Origin: CAYNFH01 sp964396385
Lineage (GTDB): Bacteria; Armatimonadota; Chthonomonadetes; Chthonomonadales; CAJBBX01
DNA: 18,738 nt
NCBI GenBank assembly: GCA_964396385.1
Contig: CAYNFH010000134.1
Span: 1 to 18,738, forward strand
Reading direction: 5' to 3'
Position numbers and translations under genes: made by a program. The notes beneath the pieces were generated by a model. The model saw only the letters and a list, made by a program, of their open reading frames with translations. It searched no databases and was not told the origin of the DNA. The number at the start of each line of letters is the position of its first letter. The stretch's first letter is position 1. Of this stretch, positions 12,717 through 18,738 are shown one piece after another.

Positions 12717-13267
12717 TGAGTAGCGGCGAACGCACGTGAGTTGAGACGCCTGTAGATGACCGTGGCCAGCACTCTTCCGTCCGGAGAGATAACGCCCTTG
12801 TGTGCAATCCCGCCGTTTTTGACTTCCTGGACCTCCTCATGCCCAATTGCCAGAACGCTCCCATATTCTGGAGGCAGGGACGCAATTTCGGCCCGGGTAC
12901 GGCGCTGAACGTCCAGGCTGAGGTGCCCTGCGAGAGAGCGTCCGGGGATCAACCATGCTATCCACTTGGGCAGATCGCCGCGTGGCGGATCGAAGGAGAC
13001 GTAGAGCAGCATGTAGCCAGCCATCAGCTCTTCCGGCGATGCTACCTCGTGCGGTTCCCAGCCACGAGGCACCAGCACGTGCAACCGCGCGCCAGAGGCA
13101 TCGAGTGGCGGGCTCACGTACCACACCAGCGCCGGCCGGCTGGCGTACCAGGACCAGACGCCTAGCAGGGCCACCAACCCAACGGCGGCCACGAGCCATG
13201 GCAGCGCGCGGGACCGGGCGGGTTGGACCGGAACCGGCATCGACTGCTCAGTGGTATTGGCGGTCAT
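12683..13267 (-). CDS. N-anchored paralogue family member A
   Basis: This is a 194-residue protein from ATG 13267. It has a short cytoplasmic segment ending PARSR, one membrane segment ALPWLVAAVGLVALLGVWSW (21-40), then the family anchor YASRPALVWYVSP and the motif RLHVLVPRGWE. The positive-inside rule places the body outside the cytoplasm. The middle (LPKWIAWLIPGRSLAGHLSL, VQRRTRAEIASLPPEYGSV) is unlike its paralogues. The C-terminus RAFAATHSAICNSLKIK is the conserved family tail. It lies 96 bases downstream of the 13364-13837 gene, on the same strand. A 42-bp leader block shared with members C and E precedes the start. The function is unknown. Confidence 0.75.
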   Translation of the reverse strand: MTANTTEQSMPVPVQPARSRALPWLVAAVGLVALLGVWSWYASRPALVWYVSPPLDASGARLHVLVPRGWEPHEVASPEELMAGYMLLYVSFDPPRGDLPKWIAWLIPGRSLAGHLSLDVQRRTRAEIASLPPEYGSVLAIGHEEVQEVKNGGIAHKGVISPDGRVLATVIYRRLNSRAFAATHSAICNSLKIK

Positions 13268-13363
13268 GCGGCAGGCTTCGGCTTCCCGCCTGTGGTTTCC
13301 TCTACAACCCCGGAGGCCGGCGGAAGGGCTGGTGCTCCTGCGCGTAGAGGGTCAGCGCGCTGC

Positions 13364-13837
13364 CTACTCAAGCCTCAAGCTATTGCGGAGAAGCACAAGT
13401 CTACGGTCGTCGTGGAACCGGAAGTTGTCAGGGGGAACTTCAGTCACGGACACCGCGACCGATTCAACGGTCTCCGGGCGGGCGTCGGCCCATACGTCTA
13501 CAATGTCCAGAGAGTACCCTTCCTCTACAATCCGCCTAAAGACCTCGTAAGCCTCCACAGTTGCGGCCACGTCATCCGGCTCCTCCGGAAGCCAGGGCTG
13601 CGGCGGCTCGAAGTCTATGATTCGTTCGCCCGTGTGGGAATCTATGGCCATGCAATGCCGGAAGTGGCAGCTGCAGCCCCCGAACTCGCGCGTGAGGTAC
13701 CATCGGCGCGGGTGCTCCAGCAGCGCGAGGACCACTGCATCATCCTGCGCCGTAGTTGGCTCGAACCGGATATGCTCGGAAGCGACCGCCCCCAGGTCCT
13801 CCTCGGAGGTGGTGGATACGTAGATCAGGCGACACAT
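13364..13837 (-). CDS. Uncharacterised soluble cysteine-containing protein
   Basis: This is a 157-residue protein from ATG 13837, seven bases after the stop of member B, so the two are probably co-transcribed. It begins MCRLIYVSTTSEEDLG and carries HPRRWYLTREFGGCSCHFRH (about 43-62), a Cys/His-rich patch that could bind a metal (inference), followed by an acidic helical region (EEPDDVAATVEAYEVFRRIV). There is no signal peptide or membrane segment. I do not recognise a named family. The last residues, LLRNSLRLE, resemble the ICNSLRIE tail of the flanking anchored family, and the DNA after the stop is similarly placed, suggesting that its 3' end was copied from that family. Confidence 0.7.
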   Translation of the reverse strand: MCRLIYVSTTSEEDLGAVASEHIRFEPTTAQDDAVVLALLEHPRRWYLTREFGGCSCHFRHCMAIDSHTGERIIDFEPPQPWLPEEPDDVAATVEAYEVFRRIVEEGYSLDIVDVWADARPETVESVAVSVTEVPPDNFRFHDDRRLVLLRNSLRLE

Positions 13838-13844
13838 CCTTTGC

Positions 13845-14375
13845 CTACTCTATCCTCAAGCTGTTGCAGATGGCGGAGTGTAGTGCGTCGTATGTCCCGC
13901 GGTCGGCGCACTGTACCGTAACCGAGGCGCGAAGCTCCCCTAGGCGTATCGCTCGCGTAGCCGCGAAGTACCTCGTTCCGCCGTTATCCTGATTGAACAC
14001 GTGCTCGCGCCCATCAAGCGAGCGTTCAAACTCCAGGTCGGCGTCTCGCGTCCACGCCTCCACCACCACGTGGGCAGGCAGCGGATGATGCGCGAGTCCC
14101 AACCGGAGGAGCCATTCAACAGGGCCGGAAGGTGGGGCAGGTTGGAAGTCCTTGGCATACACTTTCCAGGACAGTGGGTCGACGGAATGTGCTTCCCACC
14201 CTGCCGGGACGAGCACCCGCGCACGGGGACCAGACGGGTCGATGACGGGACCCACTTGCCACACCAGCGCCGGCCGGCTGGCGTACCACGACCACAGGCC
14301 GAGCAAACACAGGATCACGGCGGCAACCAGCAACCAACGGGCGGACAGCCCTCTGCGGCACCATCGCTTTCGCAT
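13845..14375 (-). CDS. N-anchored paralogue family member B
   Basis: This is a 176-residue protein from ATG 14375; an upstream in-frame ATG at 14438 exists, but GAGAGGGA lies about 10 bases before 14375. The N-terminus MRKRWCRRGLSARW is basic and is followed by a membrane segment LLVAAVILCLLGLWSWY, the family words ASRPALVWQVGP and RARVLVPAGWE. The middle (LSWKVYAKDFQPAPPSGPVE, EWLLRLGLAHHPLPAHVVVE) is unique apart from a weak resemblance of the WLLRLGL region to member A's WIAWLIPG. The tail YDALHSAICNSLRIE is the family tail. It lacks the MTTE leader of members A, C and E, so its N-terminus has a different origin or has diverged. Confidence 0.75.
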   Translation of the reverse strand: MRKRWCRRGLSARWLLVAAVILCLLGLWSWYASRPALVWQVGPVIDPSGPRARVLVPAGWEAHSVDPLSWKVYAKDFQPAPPSGPVEWLLRLGLAHHPLPAHVVVEAWTRDADLEFERSLDGREHVFNQDNGGTRYFAATRAIRLGELRASVTVQCADRGTYDALHSAICNSLRIE

Positions 14376-14514
14376 CGACCCATTCCCTCTCAGAGCACTT
14401 GAGCAACTCCGAATCTCTTGAAATACGGGCCGGGCCATGAAATGGGTTTGATTTCTCGCGCAGCCCTCGCCTGGTGGTCGCTCGCAAGTACCGGTCCGCT
14501 CCGTCCTCGACCGG

Positions 14515-15066
14515 TTATCGCGCCCGCGTCGGGGCTACGTGCCCGTCGACATAGCCGATAACGTTCCGTCCTCGGTGGCGAGGCGGATCTGCTATGCCGA
14601 ATCTGAACGGCGCCACCGCGTTCTTGCTCGTGAGATTGGAATCAAAGACGAACGGCGTGAGGTTGCCTGCCGGGACCCTGTCCAGCCGTTTCCCGGCCAT
14701 GCTCGCTTCCAGAGCGTAGCCGTACCCGTCCGGATCGTGCGCCCACACCTCCGGGCAGTGGAACACGGTCTCCACGCCACAATAGGGGAGCGTTCGGTTC
14801 ATCCAGCTATGGACGGGAGGAACCCTTTCATCGTAATCCTGAGCATACATGCGGAGCCCCGTCACCACCTGGCCCATATTGCCGTGGCACATCAATCCGC
14901 GCTCCACAGATCGCAGAAAGGAGAAGACGTGGACCAGGGACAACAGGCAGATAGATGCCACAGCCAGACGCACCAGGCAGCTCAGGCGCGGCTTCCGGGG
15001 CAGGCAGCCAAACGGGCAGCGAACGGAACAGCAAGCGGAGGCGTCCTTACCCTGCATCGGTCGCAT
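14515..15066 (-). CDS. H-X9-DG/DUF1559-like secreted or anchored protein
   Basis: This is a 183-residue protein. ATG 15066 is favoured over GTG 15072 because GGCGGAG lies five bases upstream of the ATG. The hydrophobic N-terminal segment (CLVRLAVASICLLSLVHVFS) is followed by MGQVVTGLRMYAQDYDERVP, the hallmark of DUF1559-type pseudopilins, then FHCPEVWAHDPDGYGYALEA and the terminal YVDGHV motif (H-X9-DG domain: His about ten residues before DG). Family members are abundant in Planctomycetota and Armatimonadota and are type IV pilin-like. A canonical pilin cleavage site (GFTLIE) is not visible here. This gene is the best taxonomic clue in the window. Confidence 0.75.
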   Translation of the reverse strand: MRPMQGKDASACCSVRCPFGCLPRKPRLSCLVRLAVASICLLSLVHVFSFLRSVERGLMCHGNMGQVVTGLRMYAQDYDERVPPVHSWMNRTLPYCGVETVFHCPEVWAHDPDGYGYALEASMAGKRLDRVPAGNLTPFVFDSNLTSKNAVAPFRFGIADPPRHRGRNVIGYVDGHVAPTRAR

Positions 15067-15133
15067 TGTCACTCCGCCATTGGGCCGGTTGCCAAGGTGG
15101 ACGATCCGGAACCGGCCCCCCTCTCTAGTTTAG

Positions 15134-15304
15134 CTACGCGGCCCGCTCCCCTACCTGCGTCTGAGCCACGTCGCGCCGTATGAGTTGCTTGATGGCAGCC
15201 TGCACGCCTTCGCCGTTCCGCTCCAGGTGTACCAGCTCCTCCCGCGTGAGAGCGAGCCGGACAACCGTAATGCGCGCGGGCCGGCGCGGGATATGCCTGT
15301 CCAT
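15134..15304 (-). CDS. Small hypothetical protein, ribbon-helix-helix-like pattern
   Basis: This is a 56-residue ORF, ATG 15304 to TAG 15134-15136. It begins MDRHIPRRPARITVVRLALT and continues REELVHLERNGEGVQAAIKQ then LIRRDVAQTQ. A basic beta-type strand followed by two helices resembles small ribbon-helix-helix DNA-binding proteins, but no family is assigned. It lies 67 bases upstream of the H-X9-DG gene on the same strand. The ribosome-binding site is weak. Codon use and amino-acid composition are protein-like, whereas the overlapping longer ORFs in other frames look random. Confidence 0.55.
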   Translation of the reverse strand: MDRHIPRRPARITVVRLALTREELVHLERNGEGVQAAIKQLIRRDVAQTQVGERAA

Positions 15305-15505
15305 GTTGCCATTATCGGAGACAAGGAACCAAAGTAGAAGCTCACTGGTGAAGGTGCGGGGATTCGGGAAGTGTGGGAACCGGGCTGCCGCTCAGTACGT
15401 CCGCCAGGTGCATCGCGTTGACCTTGTACGACGACCAATGACCCCTAGACTGGCGGAAGGTCTGGGGGTTGTTGGCGTTTGGAGGTAGGCAGGACGATTA
15501 GTCTC

Positions 15506-15715
15506 CTAGTCCTCCTCCATCTTCCGCAACGCCTTGAACGCAAGCTCCCCCGCTCCATCTATCCCCGCGTCTCCGGTCATCCCCACGTCCTGTAGGGCTG
15601 CGACCATGCGGCGGCAGGCGGTGAGGAGGTTTTGGATTACGCCTTCCTTCAGAGCCTGGGTCGGGATGCCGTCCACCGCCTTTAGCGCGGCCTCTACTCG
15701 CTTCTCGTCTTCCAT
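15506..15715 (-). CDS. Small acidic helical hypothetical protein
   Basis: This is a 69-residue protein from ATG 15715, or 80 residues if the upstream in-frame GTG at 15748 is used. The sequence is mostly helical (MEDEKRVEAALKAVDGIPTQ, ALKEGVIQNLLTACRRMVAA) and ends GELAFKALRKMEED. It has no membrane segment. It lies about 127 bases downstream of family member C on the same strand. No family is recognised; the natural amino-acid composition supports a real gene. Confidence 0.55.
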   Translation of the reverse strand: MEDEKRVEAALKAVDGIPTQALKEGVIQNLLTACRRMVAALQDVGMTGDAGIDGAGELAFKALRKMEED

Positions 15716-15788
15716 GATTCCAGCATACCGGTTCTGTGGGGCTGACACTGGCTCGGGGTATTCCAGGCCGTAAATCGGGGTAGACCGG

Positions 15789-15877
15789 TTCTCCCTTGAC
15801 TACAGTCCGTTCTACGGGGCTTGTGGCGGGGAGGCCGGGGGCCTACTCTATCCGCAGGCTGTTGCAGATGGCGGAAT
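15789..15877 (-). repeat. Family 3' block, member C
   Basis: This is a second copy of the block at 12634-12716. It includes TCCGTTCTACG, GGGGAGGCCGGG and GCTGTTGCAGATGGCGGA. Homology outside the coding region implies duplication or gene conversion of a whole segment, not only protein conservation. Confidence 0.75.
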
Positions 15878-16400
15878 GGGTGGCATCGAAGGCTCGACTA
15901 TCAGAGCGGCCGTAGACCATATAACATGCGACCGTATGTCTCTTATCGAAGCGTTCAACGGACTGGGTGAAGCCGCCGTAGTTGCGTCGGTGGACTTCTA
16001 TTCTGCCAAGGTTCTTATCCGGCCAATGAAAGCCTCGCGGATCAAAGGAGAGCCACTGGCGATCGTCCGCCTCAGGCGGTGCGAAGGGTCCGAACCGCAT
16101 CCAGTGCGGCATCCAGGTCCATTGGTCTCTCCGTGGCTCGATCAGGACGTCGCCCGTGGGCGCAGGACTTGGCATACTGAAAATCGCTTCCCAACCGACC
16201 GGCTGTAACACGCGAATCCGGTGACCTGCAGCGTCCAGCGCCGGACTGACGTACCACACCAGCGCCGGCCGGCTGGCGTACCAGCTCCACACTCCCAGCA
16301 GGGCAAGCAACCCAATGACGGCAACGAGCCACGGCAGCGCGCGGGACTGGCGGCGTCGGGCATGCACTGGCTTCGGCTCCTCGATAGGTTCTGTCGTCAT
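15843..16400 (-). CDS. N-anchored paralogue family member C
   Basis: This is a 185-residue protein from ATG 16400. The frame is open to 16721, but the upstream part overlaps the divergent gene at 16516 and lacks family similarity. The N-terminus MTTEPIEEPKPVHARRRQSR is followed by membrane segment ALPWLVAVIGLLALLGVWSW (21-40), YASRPALVWYVSP and RIRVLQPVGWE, all at the same residue positions as in member A. The middle (RDQWTWMPHWMRFGPFAPPE, FHWPDKNLGRIEVHRRNYGG) is unique. The tail RAFDATHSAICNSLRIE is identical to member D's. The 3' end and about 50 bases beyond the stop align with member A's. Confidence 0.78.
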   Translation of the reverse strand: MTTEPIEEPKPVHARRRQSRALPWLVAVIGLLALLGVWSWYASRPALVWYVSPALDAAGHRIRVLQPVGWEAIFSMPSPAPTGDVLIEPRRDQWTWMPHWMRFGPFAPPEADDRQWLSFDPRGFHWPDKNLGRIEVHRRNYGGFTQSVERFDKRHTVACYMVYGRSDSRAFDATHSAICNSLRIE

Positions 16401-16453
16401 GCGGCAGGCTTCGGCTGCTCGCCTGTTGTTTCCTCCGATCCCGTTACGGGCGG

Positions 16454-16459
16454 TATAAT
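16454..16459 (+). promoter_or_regulatory. Perfect -10 hexamer upstream of the secreted protein gene
   Basis: TATAAT lies 56 bases before the ATG at 16516, in the 115-base divergent gap between member C and the plus-strand gene. A good -35 box at normal spacing is not visible (TTGTTT at 16426 is 22 bases upstream), so the promoter may be weak, activated, or use an alternative sigma factor. Confidence 0.45.
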
Positions 16460-16515
16460 CAGGGGTCCAAAGGCCGGTTCTCCTCCGGGGGTAAGCTCCA
16501 GAAGGGCGCACCGCT

Positions 16516-17319
16516 ATGACCAAACACAAACATCCACTCAGGTTGGTGCCGCTCTTCTGTATGCTCGGGCTAATCTCGATGACGCCCACACATACATTTG
16601 CTGAACGCGGACAGGAAGAAAACCGCTTCTTTCGGGACGAGCTGGCGCTCCAGCTTCCCAATCGAACCGCAGCCACGAAGCGGATCGCGCACGAGAGATA
16701 CGCGTTTTTGAAGCGGATCATGTCCAGGACTCCCGGCTTCTACTTGCTCGGAACGGAGGAGCACTATGACACTCTGCTGTTCCCGGTTGGGAGCTCAGAC
16801 CGGGCCTACGCAATAGAACTGCCGAGCAACGATAACTGGTATCGACCTCACTATCGTGTATCCTGCTACCAGCGCAAGAACGGCAGGGATGTCCTTGTCT
16901 ATCGGGTTGACCTTGAGGAGAGAGACCGAATTCTAAAGAAGCGCAGGCCCGCTAAGAAGGTCGCACGAATCCAGAGCCTTCTCGACTATCTGACCGACTA
17001 CACCATAACGGGCTACGTGGCTCTTGAGGGACGCCATCAGAGAGAGCACCTGATTACCTTCGCGGTGAGGGGACGGCTCACCAAGTTCGCCAGGAGCGAT
17101 CTGTCGGCGAAGCGCGACTATGTAGAGTACGGCGTGTCGCTGGGGGAGAATGCCCTTTACGTGTCGCTGTTCCCCGCCAACCAGGGCAGTGCATACACCT
17201 CCGGCGAAGTGTACGCTCTGGACTATGACCCCTATAGGAAGGTTACCCTGAAGGACGACCAGTTCTACCTGGAGTACGGCCTGCCGGTGGCGAAACAGGA
17301 ACTACCGCGGCTGCAGTGA
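16516..17319 (+). CDS. Secreted hypothetical protein
   Basis: This is a 267-residue protein. Its signal peptide has a basic start (MTKHKHPLR), a hydrophobic core (LVPLFCMLGLISM) and a probable cleavage site after THTFA (residue 29). The mature part is rich in charged and aromatic residues (YHFxx-type beta segments such as HYRVSCYQRKNGRDVLVYRV, then KKRRPAKKVARIQSLLDYLT and YTITGYVALEGRHQREHLIT). It contains no catalytic motif I recognise. AGAAGGG lies about 10 bases before ATG. It is transcribed divergently from member C and sits inside the anchored-family array, so a related extracytoplasmic role is possible (inference). Confidence 0.7.
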   Translation: MTKHKHPLRLVPLFCMLGLISMTPTHTFAERGQEENRFFRDELALQLPNRTAATKRIAHERYAFLKRIMSRTPGFYLLGTEEHYDTLLFPVGSSDRAYAIELPSNDNWYRPHYRVSCYQRKNGRDVLVYRVDLEERDRILKKRRPAKKVARIQSLLDYLTDYTITGYVALEGRHQREHLITFAVRGRLTKFARSDLSAKRDYVEYGVSLGENALYVSLFPANQGSAYTSGEVYALDYDPYRKVTLKDDQFYLEYGLPVAKQELPRLQ

Positions 17320-17385
17320 GCGCTGGCAGCGACCTGATCGCTCGCCTTGCGCCACGCACCAGTGCGGAGCCGCACAAGGGGAGGG

Positions 17386-17874
17386 CTACTCTATTCTCAG
17401 GCTGTTGCAGATGGCGGAATGGGTGGCGTCGAAGGCGCGGCGGTCGGCTCGAAAGTACGCCACTTCGGTTACAAATCTGTTATCCCTTGAGACCACTGTT
17501 CTCTCCGCAATGGAGTAAAGACCTCGGTTGCAGCTGTCATACTGTTCCACACTCGTGTGTTCGCTCGGGTCGCGCTTCTCGGCGAACGCCAGTGCAATGA
17601 GCGCCGGATCCTCGTGTGTCCACTTCAGCCAAGGAATCCACCGCGCCCAAATAGGCACACGGGGCTTCAGAACCACTATGGACTCTGGCCCGCCGCCAAG
17701 TGTTTCTGACGGCGCTTGCACCAGCACAGGCCCGCCGCTCCAGCCGCCGGGGACAATGAGCCGGAGCCGCATCCTCTGAGGGCCGAGCGGCGGGCTCACA
17801 TACCACACTAGCGCCGGACGGCTGGCGTACCAGGACCAGACGCCGAGCAGGGCAAACACCGCACCAGCAAACAA
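17386..17874 (-). CDS. N-anchored paralogue family member D, 5'-truncated
   Basis: The longest frame gives 162 residues from TTG 17874 with no Shine-Dalgarno. It starts inside the membrane segment (FAGAVFALLGVWSW) and keeps YASRPALVWYVSP, RLRLIVPGGW and the tail RAFDATHSAICNSLRIE, identical to member C. The middle (VPIWARWIPWLKWTHEDPAL, VEQYDSCNRGLYSIAERTVV) is unique apart from a WARWIPWLKW segment that recalls WIAWLIPG of member A. The cytoplasmic leader (MTTE...RRR) found in A and C is missing and is replaced upstream by unrelated sequence. The gene is therefore probably broken or newly rearranged. Confidence 0.6.
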   Translation of the reverse strand: MFAGAVFALLGVWSWYASRPALVWYVSPPLGPQRMRLRLIVPGGWSGGPVLVQAPSETLGGGPESIVVLKPRVPIWARWIPWLKWTHEDPALIALAFAEKRDPSEHTSVEQYDSCNRGLYSIAERTVVSRDNRFVTEVAYFRADRRAFDATHSAICNSLRIE

Positions 17875-17977
17875 CTACGGTGCGCAGTTTGGGCGCGGCC
17901 TGGAGCAATGGTCGCTATGGGCTGTGGTGCTGATCGGATACACCGGCATCGTCTATCTTAAGCGGGGTCCAATTTGA
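17870..17977 (+). pseudogene. Possible remnant of a membrane-protein C-terminus
   Basis: A plus-strand frame reads NNYGAQFGRGLEQWSLWAVV then LIGYTGIVYLKRGPI and stops at TGA 17975-17977. It has a convincing membrane helix and a basic end, as in a polytopic membrane protein. There is no start codon or upstream body; on the left it meets the broken 5' end of member D, and on the right it is antisense to the end of the 17915-18292 ORF. I read it as a gene scrap brought in by the rearrangement that truncated member D, with low certainty. Confidence 0.35.
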
Positions 17978-18292
17978 GAAGGTGTCGTCTGCAATGCCCA
18001 ACACGCCAACCGCGAGTGTGGACGTGCTTTGGGTCGAGTGTGTCCCGCACCCGCACATTCCGCTCCTGTAGAACCCCCATTTGGCAGGTGGCAATAGCCG
18101 ATAAGAGCGGCGCGCGGTCTCTACGATTCGGTAGACACCGTTGGAATATGTCTTTGTCTCCGGTTTGTGAGCGCCAAGACGTATAGCGAGCACGGCCAAC
18201 AGGCCGCTGCCAGCCACGAGCCAGGGGACCGCGCGGCACCGGCGGCGTCTGACCGCAACAGGCATCGTCTCCTCAGCGGTTTCTGTGGTCAT
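17915..18292 (-). CDS. Leader-sharing family member E, divergent body
   Basis: This is a 125-residue ORF from ATG 18292; the frame is open to 18376, but 18292 matches the family start. The leader MTTETAEETMPVAVRRRRC and membrane segment AVPWLVAGSGLLAVLAI match members A and C, and the 42 bases around the start are nearly identical to theirs. The WSWYASRPALVW anchor and the CNSLRIE tail are absent. The body (THSTQSTSTLAVGVLGIADD, VYRIVETARRSYRLLPPAKW) is unlike the others. The last 20 or so residues are antisense to a possible membrane-protein scrap, so the 3' end may be rearranged. It may be a family leader fused to a different body. Confidence 0.5.
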   Translation of the reverse strand: MTTETAEETMPVAVRRRRCRAVPWLVAGSGLLAVLAIRLGAHKPETKTYSNGVYRIVETARRSYRLLPPAKWGFYRSGMCGCGTHSTQSTSTLAVGVLGIADDTFSNWTPLKIDDAGVSDQHHSP

Positions 18293-18738
18293 GCGGCAGG
18301 CTTCGGCTCCCCGCTCGCGGTTTCCTCCGGACCTCCCGCTATCCGTCCCTCCCCGCTTCTCACTCGTGGCGGTCACCCCCTCACCCCCTCACCAGCTCCA
18401 GCCACCCCCACTTGCACCTAAAACCCCTCCGCTGCCGTTGTAAGAGTGGAGCTGCCTATTTTGGCCCGCGAGCCAAAATCCGCACTCCCAGTCCTGCTCA
18501 TCCGCCTATCAGGCGGTGCAGCGGGAATCCAGGCAGCCGCGCGGTGCGGCTGCGTTCCGGCGCATGCGGGATGCGGCGCGCTACCGCTTCCCGAGCCGGA
18601 CGAGGCTCGGGCGCGCGCCGGGGGAGGGCCGGCAGGGTGAGGCGACGCCCGGCACTCTCGCAACGCACACTCGCGCTTCTACGACCGGGCGGCGGAGGCT
18701 CGCCCGAGAGGCCCACCCCACACAGGGCTGCAGGAAAC
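18293..18738. other. Non-coding stretch with four perfect hairpins
   Basis: I see no convincing gene here. Four perfect inverted repeats lie within 154 bases: ATTTTGGC / GCCAAAAT (18458-18479, loop 6), CCGCCT / AGGCGG (18502-18516, loop 3), GCAGCCGC / GCGGCTGC (18533-18553, loop 5) and CCCGAGCC / GGCTCGGG (18590-18611, loop 6). The first 36 bases hold the leader block of member E. The hairpins could be a structured RNA, a bidirectional terminator group or a repeat; none has a clear U-tract. Confidence 0.5.

Noticed and set aside
16401..16721. N-terminal extension of member C
   Set aside because: It is antisense to the signal peptide of the 16516 gene and shows no family similarity; the family start is at 16400.
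18446..18640. Short ORFs on both strands in the right-end stretch
   Set aside because: They follow the GC-rich hairpins, are rich in Ala, Gly, Pro and Arg, and have no ribosome-binding site or motif.
1..18738. tRNA or rRNA genes
   Set aside because: No cloverleaf with a T-loop GTTCRA-type motif and matching acceptor stem, and no rRNA-like sequence, was seen on either strand by eye.

Overview
This GC-rich window holds two different neighbourhoods. Bases 1 to about 10,370 are a plus-strand phage (prophage-like) late region. It has virion and tail proteins on the left, then a series of multidomain effector-type genes. Bases about 10,385 to 18,738 look chromosomal: a secreted trypsin-like protease, then a mostly minus-strand set of small anchored or secreted proteins. 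The host cannot be named with certainty. An H-X9-DG/DUF1559-like protein at 14515-15066, the high GC and the abundant intergenic heptamer repeats would fit Armatimonadota or Planctomycetota. This is an inference.

Phage part: the end of an unidentified gene (2-169), a small virion protein (243-632), two consecutive tail beta-propeller-like genes (710-2212 and 2316-3446) that may be halves of one ancestral gene, and a small beta-rich protein (3572-3928). Every gap between these genes is filled almost to the base by an interspersed element made of 7-bp repeats arranged as two near-complementary arms around a conserved core.

From 3945 to 10360 the pattern changes to three successive units, each opening with a copy of the same terminator-like hairpin (3962, 7811, 9388). 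Unit 1 is an NlpC/P60 peptidase fused to a histidine-phosphatase domain, followed by an overlapping zeta-toxin-like P-loop kinase ORF. Unit 2 is a histidine phosphatase lacking its RHG strand, fused to an unknown C-terminal domain. Unit 3 is a histidine phosphatase whose RHG motif sits in the middle of the domain instead of at its start. Small proteins are embedded out of frame in these ORFs, two of them behind strong Shine-Dalgarno sequences. The set resembles the 'polyvalent protein' or moron cargo of phages and may include toxin/antitoxin pairs (inference).

Chromosomal part: the most striking feature is a dispersed family of small N-anchored proteins on the minus strand (12683, 13845, 15843, 17386, plus a divergent member at 17915). 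Four members share a nearly identical anchor (WSWYASRPALVW) and an identical or near-identical C-terminal tail (HSAICNSLRIE), but their middles have diverged almost completely. The anchor is also nearly identical at DNA level over 30-32 bp. An unrelated soluble protein (13364-13837) sitting between two members ends in a similar NSLRLE tail. One member is cut at its 5' end next to an antiparallel scrap of a membrane-protein gene. A neighbouring small membrane-protein gene is frameshifted by a 76-bp insertion that duplicates 41 bp.
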